NCBI GenBank assembly: GCA_918807975.1
Contig: OU964925.1
Span: 27,749,608 to 27,813,607 of the forward strand
From: Aplidium turbinatum
Lineage: Eukaryota; Chordata; Ascidiacea; Aplousobranchia; Polyclinidae
Length of the DNA: 64,000 nt
Direction of reading: 5' to 3'
Both the position numbers and the translations under genes were made by a program. Positions within the stretch are counted from its first letter, which is position 1. Each line of letters opens with the position of its first letter. This document shows, in pieces, positions 14,701 to 27,400 of the stretch. The notes below the pieces were generated by a model. That model saw nothing but the letters and a program-made list of their open reading frames with translations. It was not told the origin of the DNA and ran no database searches.

Positions 14701-17347
14701 TGACGGTTCAAGAATCCCTTCAGCCAATATTTTCCAGCCAGACCCTTTTCACTGTTGAAGCGGGTATTGATATTATTGGCAGACGCAATGTCATATGCAA
14801 GCTTTCTTAAGTCTATGGCCCTTAAAACAATAAAATCTTGACTCCATTTCCTAAACATGTTTGGCCAGTTGATCTTCAATATTATCGGGAAGATCAAATT
14901 GTCGACTAATGGTTTTTGACCCTTGTGTAGCATATTTATTGGTAGCCTATTATTGACATGACTTAACAATGTAGCTTTGGGAATTTTGAACTGACGCGAT
15001 GCTGCATAGGTGAGATGACTGGTCCAAATTACACACTGTCATGCACTGTTAAAAATTACCAACTATGACCTCCATACTTGGTTATAAGCCTTGTAATTGA
15101 TCACAATTCACAACAGCTCTTTATAGGTTAAAGATAATACCAACATCATATCAGACTCAAACGTCATGCCAATAACGTCTGAGCGCTTAGCAACCAACTC
15201 CCCAAAGTAACTTCAACATACCCAAAACCACAAATTCCAATCTCCCGTCCACGTTTCTAAACCAAATGAGCTGTGTTTTTCACATCCGGGCGATTATTAT
15301 TTTTTCTTTCAAACTGTTCAAAAATGTTGACAAAACGATTTTTATTTTTTGAGTTAGGGGACTGGTCCAAATTACACACAGGTCCAAGTTACACCACTTT
15401 CCCCTATTGTTACCTTACTAAAATTAAGTTTTGTTAACCTTAGATGTACAGTGATAATAAATTATTTGCTCGTTCAGAAGCTTGTTAACAATCTTTCTAT
15501 TGTTTCGGAAGACTGTCTGACTTTCAGTTAATATGAAAACAAATTTATGAAAGACATTAAAAACCTACCTATTGCAGCTGAGTATGTTTATTTCTTCGTG
15601 GCCAAGTTGTGACAGCGCTGTCTGCGGTTCGACACCGCTCCAAATCACGCAGGCTTGCAAACATAGTAGCTACTGACTCGATAATTGCAGCCAATAGCAT
15701 TGACAAAAGGTCCAGAGGTAGGCTACTTTGGGATCCGGAATAATTTAGGGGTCTGAAATCTTTCCAAGGGGCTTGAGAAGAAATCACCTCGAGTTCTTTC
15801 GATATAGTGCACTTTTCTTAAGTAGTAGCCTAGTGTCTTGATTTGGGTCCTGAAAATCTTGTTAGTACCGAGCCGAAATTATCCTTTCAACAGTTCGTCT
15901 GTCTACAGCTTATTCTTCCCGACTGTCTGTTATGTTATATTTCTATCTATGTTGTGGCCTGTTGCCATGGAAGACTAAATTGCTATAATAAATGCAAAAT
16001 GAAACTATGGCCAATGTGACAAGAGAGAAACCTTTTATTTGACAAGCATGAGAGGTAGCCTAAGTCCGACTAACGATGAGTAGCGAACGCTAAATAACCC
16101 TACCATGGATCTGGCTTCTTTACTGTGAGACAGGATTATTCAGATTTGTGGACAGGTGATGGAAAGCCAGGTGGGTTCTGGGCTGCTATTCCATTTGGTG
16201 CCTTGTAAATGGACTTCCAAGAACGACATAGGCCTATAGTCAACAGTTTGTTCTTCTGCGCCGCATTCGCTGATCGATGAAGGAGCCGAACCCCACTTGT
16301 GCAAAATGTCATGTGCATATTGGAATAGAACCGGTCGACTGTTTGCATTCTATTGAGTTCAACCCAACTCTGCCGTGGCAGGTTCATATCGCAGGGCACG
16401 TCATTGGATGAGGTATAAAGCCATGGAGTCTGTAGGCTAGGCTATCGGTTGCACACAATGCTGTATTTCAAGTTTCTTCCAGCTAATGGATGGTGTTTGG
16501 CTTGGAATTACTTATGTGGAAGAGCAAAAATCGATTTGCTGTTGTTATCGAGAGAAAACTCTTCTTCGAAAGGCCTAAAATCTTACTGGCTATATCATAA
16601 CATGCTTGCTATAAAAAGTTTGGTAGAATAGATAGGCTATGCTCTCGGTCTATTGCCAGGCTGTTTTGTTTTTTCTGGCCACTGCAATCAGCAGTAGACA
16701 AAGCGCCTAACTGAAACGTATTTTCTTGTGCAGCTGAAACAGGAAATCTGGCCGAAAACCTTTTGGAAGTAGGCCTGAGCAAACTTCCCTTGGGAGTGTG
16801 CCAGGAAGCATACAGAGGTTCAATCTATGCTGAACATATCAATAGCAAAACAATCTGTGCTGGACGTATTGGCGGTGGAGCAGATACATGTTTGGTAAGC
16901 GTTTTGGCTAAACTAATCTATACTGTAGCGGTAGCCTACCTGGTGCAATGTAGCCTATCACCATTTCAAATCTAGCATATTTTTTCGCAAAAGTGAAGTG
17001 GTAAGTTCCACATGTTGCACTATAGGTTGTAGGCAAAGCTGGGGGCATAAAAATATAGCTAATTCTTTGTGATTCAAGCTTATCACCTAGTAGGCTACAC
17101 CAATTTGCCAGTAGTCTGAATGAAACCAACTCAAATGATGATTTATCAACAGGGCGATAGTGGAGGACCACTCATGTGCCAGCGGTGTTCATCTTGCGAG
17201 TGGTTCTTGGCTGGAATAACTTCACTTGGACCAGAACAATGCGGTCAGGCTGGGCAACCAGGAATCTATGTAAATGTGGTCAGTTATGAGGGATGGATCA
17301 ACCGCTACGTTAACCCAACCCAAAGAAGAACGTATTCCTGTCGATAA
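5745..17347 (+). CDS. Secreted ShKT-ShKT-TSP1-trypsin mosaic serine protease (10 exons)
   Basis: Exons: 5745-5814, 6248-6379, 6815-6925, 8250-8408, 8642-8799, 11681-11778, 12169-12298, 13325-13430, 16734-16894, 17153-17347. They join in frame to 1320 nt (439 residues). Residues 1-23 are a signal peptide (MISTTSFWKSLVILCMAKCM). Two ShKT domains follow (about 25-60 and 70-103; ends CTKTCGWC and CPRTCKWC), then a TSP1 module (112-156, CSKSCGNGT). The trypsin domain starts after the activation site R195/VIGG. The triad is complete: H240 (TAAHC), D281 (ADIALL), S378 (GDSGGP). D372, six residues before the serine, gives the trypsin-like pocket (Arg/Lys cleavage). C183 probably ties the propeptide to the catalytic chain. 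Introns between the N-terminal modules are all phase 1, as expected of shuffled modules. Likely a secreted zymogen in immunity, digestion or matrix turnover; the substrate is unknown. The ATG at 5745 is the first that opens a signal peptide. The first exon is the least secure. Confidence 0.9.
7025..7316 (-). mobile_element. tRNA-derived SINE, family A (best copy)
   Basis: The minus strand begins GCCCCGTTAGCTCAGTGG, a box A, followed by box B GGTTCGACTCTC and a CGGGGC acceptor-like arm. The head of about 68 bases is tRNA-like, followed by a roughly 220-base body. It lies in intron 3 of the protease gene. Confidence 0.8.
7895..8190 (-). mobile_element. tRNA-derived SINE, family A, variant head
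   Basis: Same body as the 7025 copy, but the region left of the head carries the variant ending seen also at 42310 and 42700. It ends about 60 bases before protease exon 4. Confidence 0.65.
8812..9016 (-). mobile_element. tRNA-derived SINE, family B, with GTT-repeat tail
   Basis: The minus strand starts with GCCGAGTGGTGAGAGC (box A), contains GGTTCGACACC (box B) and ends in CAA repeats (GTT repeats on plus at 8816). It lies just after protease exon 5. Partial copies occur at 42486-42605, 56490-56596 and 58660-58745. Confidence 0.75.
9295..9450 (+). mobile_element. hAT MITE fragment (CAGGGGCGCCGGAA end)
   Basis: The left end and following sequence match the complete 187-bp copy at 44874, including the ATTATCGAGTAATGATA region. 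The right end is not recognisable. Confidence 0.5.
9640..11470 (-). mobile_element. Jockey/I-like LINE remnant (endonuclease, reverse transcriptase, C-terminus)
   Basis: Read on the minus strand: an endonuclease piece at 11228-11420 (GLLQESRCSFADRLAIP, then SLSRTHGV-like), reverse transcriptase pieces at 10700-11050 (AGAVFIDLRATYDTV, KNGVPQ, KYAYVDDLAI) and the C-terminal tail at 9646-9924 (LPRQVWVRLNRLHTGVG, QTADHTINDF, PPNGVEGLRVLDD). The order is correct for a non-LTR element. Several frame changes and a short insertion within the PQG motif show it is dead. The active-site box is YVDD where YADD is usual. It occupies protease intron 5. Confidence 0.8.
11627..11672 (-). mobile_element. SINE head fragment beside a splice acceptor
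   Basis: The minus strand reads CTGTTAGCTCAGTGGTT, a tRNA-like box A. It ends within about 10 bases of the exon 6 acceptor of the protease gene. Confidence 0.5.
12664..12884. mobile_element. mariner-type MITE (221 bp)
   Basis: Terminal inverted repeats CAGGGTGGGCCAAAAGTAGG at the left and its near-exact complement at the right, flanked by TA on both sides. No transposase. It lies in protease intron 7. Confidence 0.85.
13472..15404 (-). mobile_element. pogo/Tigger-like DNA transposon with internal insertion
   Basis: The ends GGGGAAAGGTG and CACTTTCCCC form inverted repeats flanked by TA. On the minus strand, about 14650-14969 encodes a CENP-B/Tigger-type DNA-binding region (LRKLAYDIASANNI, KYWLKGFLNRHPEISLRRPQ). 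The catalytic part is missing, and the reading frame runs into a second element inserted at 13665-14594. It occupies protease intron 8. Confidence 0.8.
13665..14594. mobile_element. Second pogo-like element nested in the first
   Basis: Inverted ends GGGGAAGACGGGGCAAAGCG and complement, flanked by TA. The same GCAAAGCGGGAC motif appears head-to-head at 13848-13883, so two smaller copies may be joined here. Confidence 0.75.
16136..16399 (-). mobile_element. LINE C-terminal fragment
   Basis: The minus strand reads DMNLPRQSWVELNRMQT and later YKAPNGI, a diverged copy of the tail of the 9640-11470 LINE. Only the 3' part remains. Confidence 0.6.
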
Positions 17348-18412
17348 GACTTTTTTCGATCCTGGTCACTGATTTGAAAATGTTTCGTCTGAGACTAACT
17401 TGTGTGATGTTTACAATGAAATTTCGGGACTGTTTGAACACTGACATCCTGTGAAAACGTTTGCTGATGTACGAGGAGAGGATTCAATAGACTAAGTGGC
17501 GTCACATGAAATTTAAACAGAGCGTCTGCAGGACCTTGGACTTTTTCTTGTAAATTATACGACATACGTGGTCATGATTATTGCTAGTTTTAGTAAATAG
17601 ATTTTCTTTTGACTTTTTTTTGCTTTTTCCATGTAGCCAAAACCGTTTTAACCTTTTATTTTCTAGTAAGCTAATGCAATGTCACGCGAGTGCCATGATA
17701 TTAGCTTTGTTAGTCAAAAATACAAGTGAGCTGTACGATTCGCTTGCATTAGTCAACTGACAACAGTTAATTGTGTGTTCCATGGTAAGTAGGATATGGT
17801 TCAATGAGTAGCCCACCTTACTGCAATCAGAGCTGCCATAAAGACCAAAGTTTTATCGAGAGCACTCAAGCAAATGTTCGCTGTTTCATTCTTTCGGGAA
17901 TGCAAGCAGCGCTGAAAGTGAAAGCATCTTATGTTTTTGCATGTAAAACAATATGATCTACGCTTACATACGTCAAGATTCATTCTGTGCAAAAGGAGGT
18001 TGACACGTTTAATATAAAATCGACGGCGCGATTGATTCAGTTGATCAGAGATTAATAAACCATCTTTTTTCTAAAACAATTAGTTAAGAAAAAGTAAAAG
18101 CTTACGAAGGTGTAAACACACGACGCCTCAGTGTTCGGACTGCAGTATTGATTCATACAGTTTGGCGATATATGTCACGTTTGAGTCACATGGAAGAGAG
18201 AATGGAAACGAAGAGTACAGGGTGAGTTCATCTTCGGTTCTGCATTAATTATTAAACAGAATCAACGATGAAATTTCGAAAAAACAAACAGTTCTGGGTG
18301 AATTTGGAAGCTGTTAAGCTTAATATTAGACAACTTAATAAAAAATATAATATTTTCCTCTCTTCATTTCGCTTCATCCCGAAACCTCAGGGTCGACACG
18401 AAGCTAAATTAC
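17348..18412. other. Convergent intergenic spacer
   Basis: Spacer between the stops of the protease (plus) and NUDT19 (minus). No coding exon, and no clear canonical poly(A) signal close to either stop. Confidence 0.5.
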
Positions 18413-21400
18413 CTACAAATTAGGCTTCAATTTCCTAAGCTGAACGTCAACGGAGATAGGTTTGCGATGCCCGTAACGTGGAGTCCAGGAAGCTTTGTTG
18501 GAGCAAAAATTTTCTTTCAAACTGAAGACCATGTGATTATGAATCTGTGGCTCAACTTCAAGCATTTCCTCATATGTCATAGGGATGTTTATCTTGCCAT
18601 GGTTACCAGCAGCCACTGCTGCTTCGGGATACCATTGGTCGCCTGCAAAAAAAGAAACCATAAGTAAAATATCAAACTGTTGTTATCTCGTGCAGATGAT
18701 TGAGGAGATATTCAAACATGTCCGGTTGTCCGCTTAACCCTTTGACTGCCACAGGTTTTTTTAATTGGGTTTACCTCTGTGCCAAGGGTATTTTACCAAA
18801 ATTGACACTTTTATGAAAAACGAATTTAGGCGCGTTTTTGAAAGGCTGATTTAGGTTGTTTTATCAAAATAGATTTGGAACTGTCAAGGATATGTTTTGC
18901 GTCATCGATGGTTTCTATGACGTCATAAAAATGATCATTGATGACGTCATTATTTTTTTGCCTTTTCCCCTAAAAACTCTCTTTTTCTAACTATTCAGCA
19001 CACTATGATTGTGAAAGCATTTATTTAGTGGAATTTTACAATTTACTTCCAATATTTCACTTTCGTGTGGCACAGTATTTCGTAAAGCATTCTCCAACAT
19101 GCAAAGTAATTTTTCAAAATTTTTTGGGGGAGGCCTCCCACACACACGCCACTAGGTGTCGCCTTAGTGGAACACGCCATCAGGCTTTGCCCGCCGGCCG
19201 TCAAAACCCCCCTCCCCTTTCAAAATACTTACCTACGCTACTAAATTGGATCATTGTCATTGGGGCCCACAAAGCATATTCCGCACAGAGCCCAAAATAC
19301 CCTAAGAGAGGCACTGCTATGACTGATGACTATAGGCTTGGGAGGCAAAATTCAACCTTATCAAGTATCTTGTGAGTGAATATTTGTCTTCAGAATGTAT
19401 TTCGCATTTGCTTTGGACGTACCAGAAACGTCCAACCATCTTAAAAAAACAAAAAGCCTGGCATACAACTAACTACATATTTTGACGTATCACATACGTC
19501 CTTGGCATACAAATAATGCATTCTTATGACGTATGAGAAACGTCAAGGGCACTCAAAGGGTTTTAAGCAACGTATTTCACGAATGCTCTCCATTCAGTGC
19601 ACCTAGTGGATGGAGTAATTTAGAGACAATACTTCAACAAACCCATTGAACTTTCTGGGGTAGATGGAGTTGACCTGACATAGCTGAAAAGCTACTTTCA
19701 TGTTGTGCTGCCAACCTCATAAATCTAGACGTCGATGGAAGAGTAAACTCTCCTCATTAATGCAAAAAAATACCGGAGACAACACAATCCGTCATTTTAA
19801 CATTGATTCAACGTCTACAGACGTTGAACCTATGTAAAAATGATGGATTATGCTGTTTAGGAGTAAAAACAATACAAAATATAAAATTTGAAACAAAATT
19901 CTAAATTGATAATTCCTAACCGGGATAAAGCGACAAAATGAAGCCATCAGTGGTCACTCCGCTGACTGGAAGACAACGTTCCATTCCTTTCAATCCACGC
20001 TCAGACGCAAACCTGCAACGGAATCAATGTGTTTCTTCGGGTTAGTCCAATCCCAGTCAGAAAATCAATGTAAATTGCTGGCTGGGATGTCCAACAAAAT
20101 TAGTTTTTGAATAAAGAATATAAGGTTTGCCTCTCTGCCAAAGTTCTAAGCCAAGTCCTTTGTTGTTGAAATTAATGAAACTACAAATTCAACTTTCTTG
20201 ATAGCGTAACAGGCTTCATTTCTGAATCCATATGTTAACAGATTCTGCAACAAAAGCTAAGCCTGAAACATAATCGTTAAAAGTATCGCACTTTTCAAAC
20301 TCTTCAAGCTTTGTGAAATGCAGCATCCGACATAACTCGTACACTTGCGGGGGGCCTAGTAAGATCCTGCCGTCAGAAGCAGCTTTTAAAATTTCGCTGG
20401 CCGAGTTCAACTAAAAAATAAAACAATCAAATCAAACAAATTTGCGTTTCGATGTTCAGTTAAAAAACTGAGCGCGATTATTGAATTTGTTTTACTGAGT
20501 GTAGATACTGATGAGGCCTAACCGCCCAAATACAATTTATGGCTTCTCGCACCAGCTGACAAGAATCTGGTGGTCTTTCAAAAGCGTTGTTTCGAAAACA
20601 GCTGTTACACAGCTTTTTCAGAAATTAATCGACTTTTAAAGCTGTTTCGAAAAAAACATGAGCCAGCATAAATTTACGGATAATTAACTTGGTTGCACCC
20701 AAAAATGCATAATTACAAATTATTTTAAAATTTACCATTACTTTTACAATCATCGATTAAGTACATTCATCCAAAAATTTTACGAGGATTTTTAAAGTTC
20801 AAACAACATTAAAATAATAATTTTAGTATTCGCTATCTTTACAAATGTACTTTAAAAACTCATGTTCCATGATAACTATTTTTCCATTTAAAGCAGGGGT
20901 GCTCAAAGTTTTTGAGCCACAGGCCGCATTACATTTTTCACTCATTTTTATCCTTAAAACTCGACCTAAGCTTATATTGTAAAGAAGGCAACCTCGAAAC
21001 GTTTTCAGTAATACAATCAACCTACGTTTAATCGGATTATCCGTTTAATCGGACCATTTTTCGCCGGTCCAAAATCTAAACTGATTTTTTGTGCAATTTT
21101 TCTCACTTAATCGGACCACCCTTCCACCAAAATAGGCTTTGCAGTTAACGTTTTTTTCCATATGTGTAAGGCGAGATTACATTTCTTTGAAAAAATATTC
21201 ATTTTTCCACCGTGTTTGAAACTTTCTACACCCACTTGCTAATTTTCGTTTCTTGGGTGCTGCCATTTCTGGTGACTCGGGGTAAAAGTTTTTCTTTGCT
21301 TAATTTTGTTTAGAATCGGTAACAGCTGCGAAGCAGTATTTCAATGGCTGGCTCCATGTAATGTCGAAACTGGGAAGTGCAACAGAGTTGAGCTCAAGCT

Positions 21401-24400
21401 CCCTGTGGGGGCCATGTTCAATTATATTTTCAAAATTTGCCGCGAGCCTATAAAAACTGGACCGCGGGCCGTAGTTTGGACACCACTGATTTAAAGGGTT
21501 AATGGAAAAAAATAACTTCCACAATTCAACAGAAAACCTTGTTCTCATACAATCAGGTGTGTGGTTTCTTCATCGTCTTGTTTGCAGTGACGTGGAATTC
21601 GAGAAAGTGACGCAGTATAAAAGACAGTGTCGTATCTTTTTGATATTTTCGTAAATGTCTCTGCCGGAGTAAGCCAATTGGTCCATTCATGCAACGCCCA
21701 TATGTCGGGAACACATCTAATACGGACATTGGAAACATCTAAAATATGACCACCTCAGACAACAAAATGCGCCATTTTTACATTGATTCAACGTCTGCAA
21801 ACATTGAATCAATGTAAAAGTGGGGAATTTAACCGTTTGGGACATAGCTCGCCCTGTCATTTTGTAACATGGTTGGATTTAAACCATTTTGATTCATGGC
21901 CAGTGGTCACCAATAGTGTTGCGTTTGAGTGACATCACAATTGTCATTTCATTGTGACAACAAATCGTGACATCTTTTGAAATATTGCTGTTGGTACAAT
22001 AAACATACATTTTAACAAGAATGAATGAATTTCAAATAATAGATTGCAGTGTAAAAGACAAAAATTAGCAGCAGATTATTCAAAACTATAAATCTATTGA
22101 TAGTGGTAGGATAGGCTACTGAAAATGCAGAAAATCGAAACTCAAACAGCAAATGCATGGGTCGTTGGTGACAAGGTTGTAAAATATAAAAGTAATTGTC
22201 AATAAAAATTTAGGAAACTCTGACCCAAACGACACCATTTAACTTACTTCAGTTCTGTGTAAAGATTAAAGAATTGTGAAGCATCGTCGTGCACTCGTTT
22301 TCGCCACAACTTGGCTTCATCGATGTCTTTGAATTCGTGTACATTATCAGCACTGGAAACAGAAAAATAAATGCACTAACAACAAGTTGCTATAACGTAC
22401 GTATCATGAATACACGGCAAACGGCATTCGAAATCCATGCTTTTTTTACTGTCTGTATGGTTGGGCAAACATTACTTTTGTGAGCTTGCTAATATGCTTG
22501 GAATTATTTTATACAAAAGAATGTGAGCATTTCAACAACATTCTCTTAAAAAGTATACATAACTTCAAAAACGCAAAACATATTATATAAAGCAATGTTG
22601 CATACATAAATTCTGCATCTTAGGGACAGCACTTAGAACTTCTTCTCTTCGGTTGCCTAAAAAGTTCAGATACATTTTAAAATCAACGCAAAGTGTTAAA
22701 CAACTCTCGCGAGATGGCGCTGCACGACTTCAGCTTGTATGTCGTGAGTTTGCATGCGAACGTTTAAAAAAAATGATCTGCTCCTTAACTGTAATAAAAA
22801 AATTTTGCATCGTTAATGTTACCTTCTGACTTCTGAAAGACCAAGTTTGCTTGAATCATTCCTTAATATCAAGATACCGGTTTCTTCAAAGGTTTCACGA
22901 ATCGCACAAATTCTGTATGCAACTTCTTTCAGCAAGGAGTTATTAGAAGTCTCCAAAAACATAGGAGCCCTGCGCCCGTCCGTTTGATTTATTTTCAACT
23001 TATCAAAAAAGCTGATAAATCTGTCATCGACCGAACTGAATAAATCAACCCAACGCTTGGAACAATCGGCCTGAAACAAAAATATGTTTTTTAAAACCCT
23101 GATAAAAGCTGCAACTAAAATGCAAACAAATATTTTTTTCTGTGAATAAAAACTAATCACTTTCGTTGACAAAAGCAAAATGTTCAAAAATCAAACTATT
23201 TACTCTGTCAGTTCAGGGTATGAAAAAGTAGAAAAAATCGAGCAAAGAAGGTTTAAATCTGGCAATTTTTTTTAGTAGCTTGCTTTAAACACAGCAGAAT
23301 TCAGCGGCATATAGTGGATAAAATAATTTAAAAGACCTCACTTCAAAGGAAAGGAACTTCATTACGTCAATCTCATGATTGAAATGCTGTGTAAAACTGA
23401 CTAGATTTAAGATGGATGGAAAGGTGTGCAAAACTGCCAAGAATAACATCACAACAGAGATTTGTCAGTGTGAGGATAAGTTCAATTGTATGGTCAAAAT
23501 ATGCATAAAAATATCTCATCAAGCAAATTATCAAATAACGTTATAAAGTTGACTTTTCAAATTGATGATATGCTTTATAATGACTAGTGGTGCACTGGAG
23601 GCAACATTTTGACCGGATATTTTTGAACCCAGAATGATTTTAGGGACCGAGAATTTGAAGAAACCACTTCGTCAGATATGGTGCATTTTTTAGAAGTATT
23701 TGAATTTGGAAGGGAAGAGCCTCATTGGTAACAGTTTCAAATTATCCTCTCAACGCCCCTGGCTGTCGGTACACAACTCTTATCAAGCAGTGAAGCAACA
23801 ACCAGGCCTCTTATAGAGAGTGCTTGATGGAAATGCTTACGGTCCTTTAAAAGGGTTATTTAGAAGTAAACATTTGGTGGCTATGTCTTCTACCCATCTG
23901 ATGTAGTATTGTTTTTAAAATATTGAATATTTTTGATTGACTTTTTTAAACCCATTTTTAACCTTACATTTAAGACCAATGTTACGGCCAACATGTGTAT
24001 ATAATTGTGTATTCTTGTATCACTGCAATACCACAATGATACATAAATTTAGATTTATCCAAGGTCATGAACTTGGCCACAGCCACACACACTTCCGGCT
24101 CCAGCCCGGATCCACTATCGCCTCTGGCTCGGAGTTGTAAAAAATGGCCAAACTTTTACCAAAACCGGAGGTTGTTCCATCATTAATAATCACACAACTT
24201 GCTTTTGCTGTAGCTTAATGACAGGCAGCACCTAGAAACAACTGCAACGTTATGCAGTGCTGCAAGTCCTCTTTTTTGTAATCACTTTGGTCTCATGCTT
24301 GAAAGGCAAATAAAACATCCCTTTCTCATTCAACGTGTGGCGCTCGAGAGCTAATTTTCTCTGACGCAACGCGCTTCACTTCAATGACGTCAAGTCGAAT

Positions 24401-27400
24401 TCTAGAACCTTCCTTTCCAATTAACAAATACCGCGTGCTCTCGGAATGCAGTCTTGTAATCAACTTTTGCATTGTGCCTGAATCGCATTCCTACTGTACT
24501 TCATCGACACGTAAATCTATCGTTATATTGCGTTAGATGGTCGCATGTAGAATTGGCGATGCCTGTGGATGCGCCTTTCCAAGTACAACTAGAGTTCTTT
24601 TTAAGAAACTGCAACTATGATCCCTAACTCAGACTCAAAAACTCAGACTCACTCAATACAGAATCTTTGATCAATCGGTTAGCTAGTTGGTTGGTTTCTG
24701 CGGCTTCTAGAATGTCATTTTTAAAAGGTAATATGTAAAATTCTATTTGAATAAAAGCATGCTAGTGTTTTGGTAGTGGAATTATCAGTAGTTCGGTGTT
24801 CTCATTTTGATGTGTTCGGATTCTGTTCTTTGGAAACTAGAAGCCAAGCTAATAAACAACGCAGCCTTAAAGAACTCTATTTTGTGATCAAGTATTATTC
24901 TGTCAAACCAGTCGATAGATAAGGCAGTAAAGAAGACTATCGTGTCCTGGTCATTCCTCGCCAGTTCTGCCCAGAAATGTCGCCGTCAGCCTTGACGGCT
25001 GTATATGAGCGCGCGTGTTAACTGCCGCGTCCGCTACAAACGCTTTGCCTGCATGTGGCATTTACACCTAAAAAACTTAAAGTGCTAAGAATCACTTTTC
25101 AAAAACCTTGAGAAATGTACAAATAATTGACACAAAAATTACATACTGTAGTTCACTTCATAAAACCTAAAAATATTTTTGAAAATTTAAAATCTAAATT
25201 TTTAAAAGATCTAAAGTAATTTACAAATTAGTAATTATAAAACCTGATTTTTTAGATAATATATACAGTAAAAACAAGAAATAGTCTGGGAGCCTACGAC
25301 AGAAGATTTCACCCCATAAGGTACAAAAGGTTTGACCCCTTGAAGTTACCTGGGTCAACCATGTCACTCACAAAAAGTATGGAAGATTGACCGCACCGGG
25401 TGGATCTGGTCCCTAGAGCCCCCTAAAAAGCCCAAAAAAGGGGGTTAATTTCACCCCATAAGGTACATGGACCAAACTTGGTGAAAACGAAGTTCTATGT
25501 CAGGACATCACAAAAATATCAAATCTAACAATATTTTCGAGTGGAAAGGTGATGTAAGACCCCCCCGAAAGTGACCCCCCGGGGGGTTAATTTCACCCCA
25601 TAAGGTACATGGACCAAAGTTGGTCAAAACGAAGTCTTATGTCAGGACATCACAAAAATATCAAATCTAACAATATTTTCGGGTGGAAAGGTGATGTAAG
25701 ATGCCTTCAAAGTGATTTCCCTTAATGTGACCCCCTCGGAAGGTTTATTTCACCCCATAAAGTACATGGACCAAACTTGGTCAAAATGAAGTCTTATGTC
25801 TGGACATCACAAAAATATCAAATCTTACAATATTTTCGGGTGGAAAGGTGATGTAAGATGACTTCAAAGTGACTTCCCATAATGTGACCCCCTCGGAAGG
25901 TGTATTTCACCCCATAAAGTACATGGACCAAACTTGGTCAAAACGAAGTCTTATGTCAGGACATTACAAAAATATCAAATCTAACAATAGTTTTGGGAGG
26001 AAAAATGATGTAAGACTCCCCCAAAGTGACCCCCCAGGGGATTAATTGCACCCCATAAGGTAGGCTACATGGACTAAAGTAGGTTAAATCGAAGTCTTAT
26101 TTCACAGCATAACAAAAATATCAAATCTAACAATATTTTCGGGTGAAAAGGTGATGTAAGATGTCATCAAAGTAACCCTAAGAGGGTTTATTTCACCATA
26201 GAGTACATGGACCAAACGTGGTCAAAACGAATTCTTATAGGACACCACAAAATATCAAATCTAACAATACTCTCAGTTGGGAAGATGATGAAAGACCTAC
26301 CCAAAACTGAATCTCCTCCTGTAATTTAATTTACTTCATCCCTTACTCGAACCAACCTTAGTGTAACGGAAGTGCTATGCCAGGACAGTACCAATGGATT
26401 AAATCTAAAAATATTTTTATTTAGGTTTTGGTGAAATACATACGTACACAAGCTGTCCCATGATGCATGAAATGGAACTATAGCCTACTTTACAAAAAGT
26501 TTTTGTATAAATCATGTTCAATCAATCGAAAAAAGGCAACAGGACATGACAATACATGGCTTTGTAACACCAAAAACAGAAAGTACATGAGAAGCATATA
26601 GGCTACAGTAGCCAGAAAATTGATCGAAGATCTTGATACGACCACTAAATGTTGACTTAATCGAACAACTGACTATCCAAATCAAAACGTTTCGAAATGA
26701 ATCATTTGGAACGTTAATTCAGGCAGTAATAAACATTTTCCAGCTGCTACAATAAATAACCCAATAAACCCAATGTAGTAAATTTTTGTTTAATGCCATT
26801 TGCTTCATGTCTCCAATCAGTTATTGTAACTGTTCATTCATAAACAGAGATTGTTTGTGTAAATGTAAACGGTCGTTTCTTTATTCTTCATTGTCACTGC
26901 TGTCGCTTTCACTTTCTTCGTCTTATTCTTCGTCTTATTTGGATAGTCAGTTGTTCAATTAAGTCAACATTTAGTAGTCGTATCAAGATCTTGGATCAAT
27001 TTTCTGGCTACTGTAGCCACGGGCGCCGATCCCTATAGGACAGTGGGGACATGTCCCCACCATCTTTTTACATGTCCCCACCATCTTTTTACATGTCCCC
27101 ATCATCTTTTTACATTATTTTTGTAACGTAAAAGGGAAAATATTACCCGAATGTCACAATTTTACCAGTCAAACGTTTAAAATATATTGAAAGGAGGGGA
27201 CAACATTTTTGTTTTATGCGAGGAAGCTCCAACCGTAGTAGAAATGTTTTATTAGGCAGAGAAACCCTGGTGTAACTCGCAAATTGTATTTAATTTGGTT
27301 ACGCCAGGGCCACACAGTGCAGAGTTTTAGAATTACTTTGAAAGAGTCGTACAAGCATGTAGTGCAGTAAATGTAGCTTGTGTTACTTTTGTATAAGAAA

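Noticed and set aside
14508-14969. Host gene with CENP-B-like domain
   Set aside because: It lies within TA-flanked inverted repeats and runs into a second insertion; a transposon remnant.
20500-20540. Second hammerhead-like CTGATGAG
   Set aside because: No pairing stem II and no CGAAAC follow; only the eight-base word matches.
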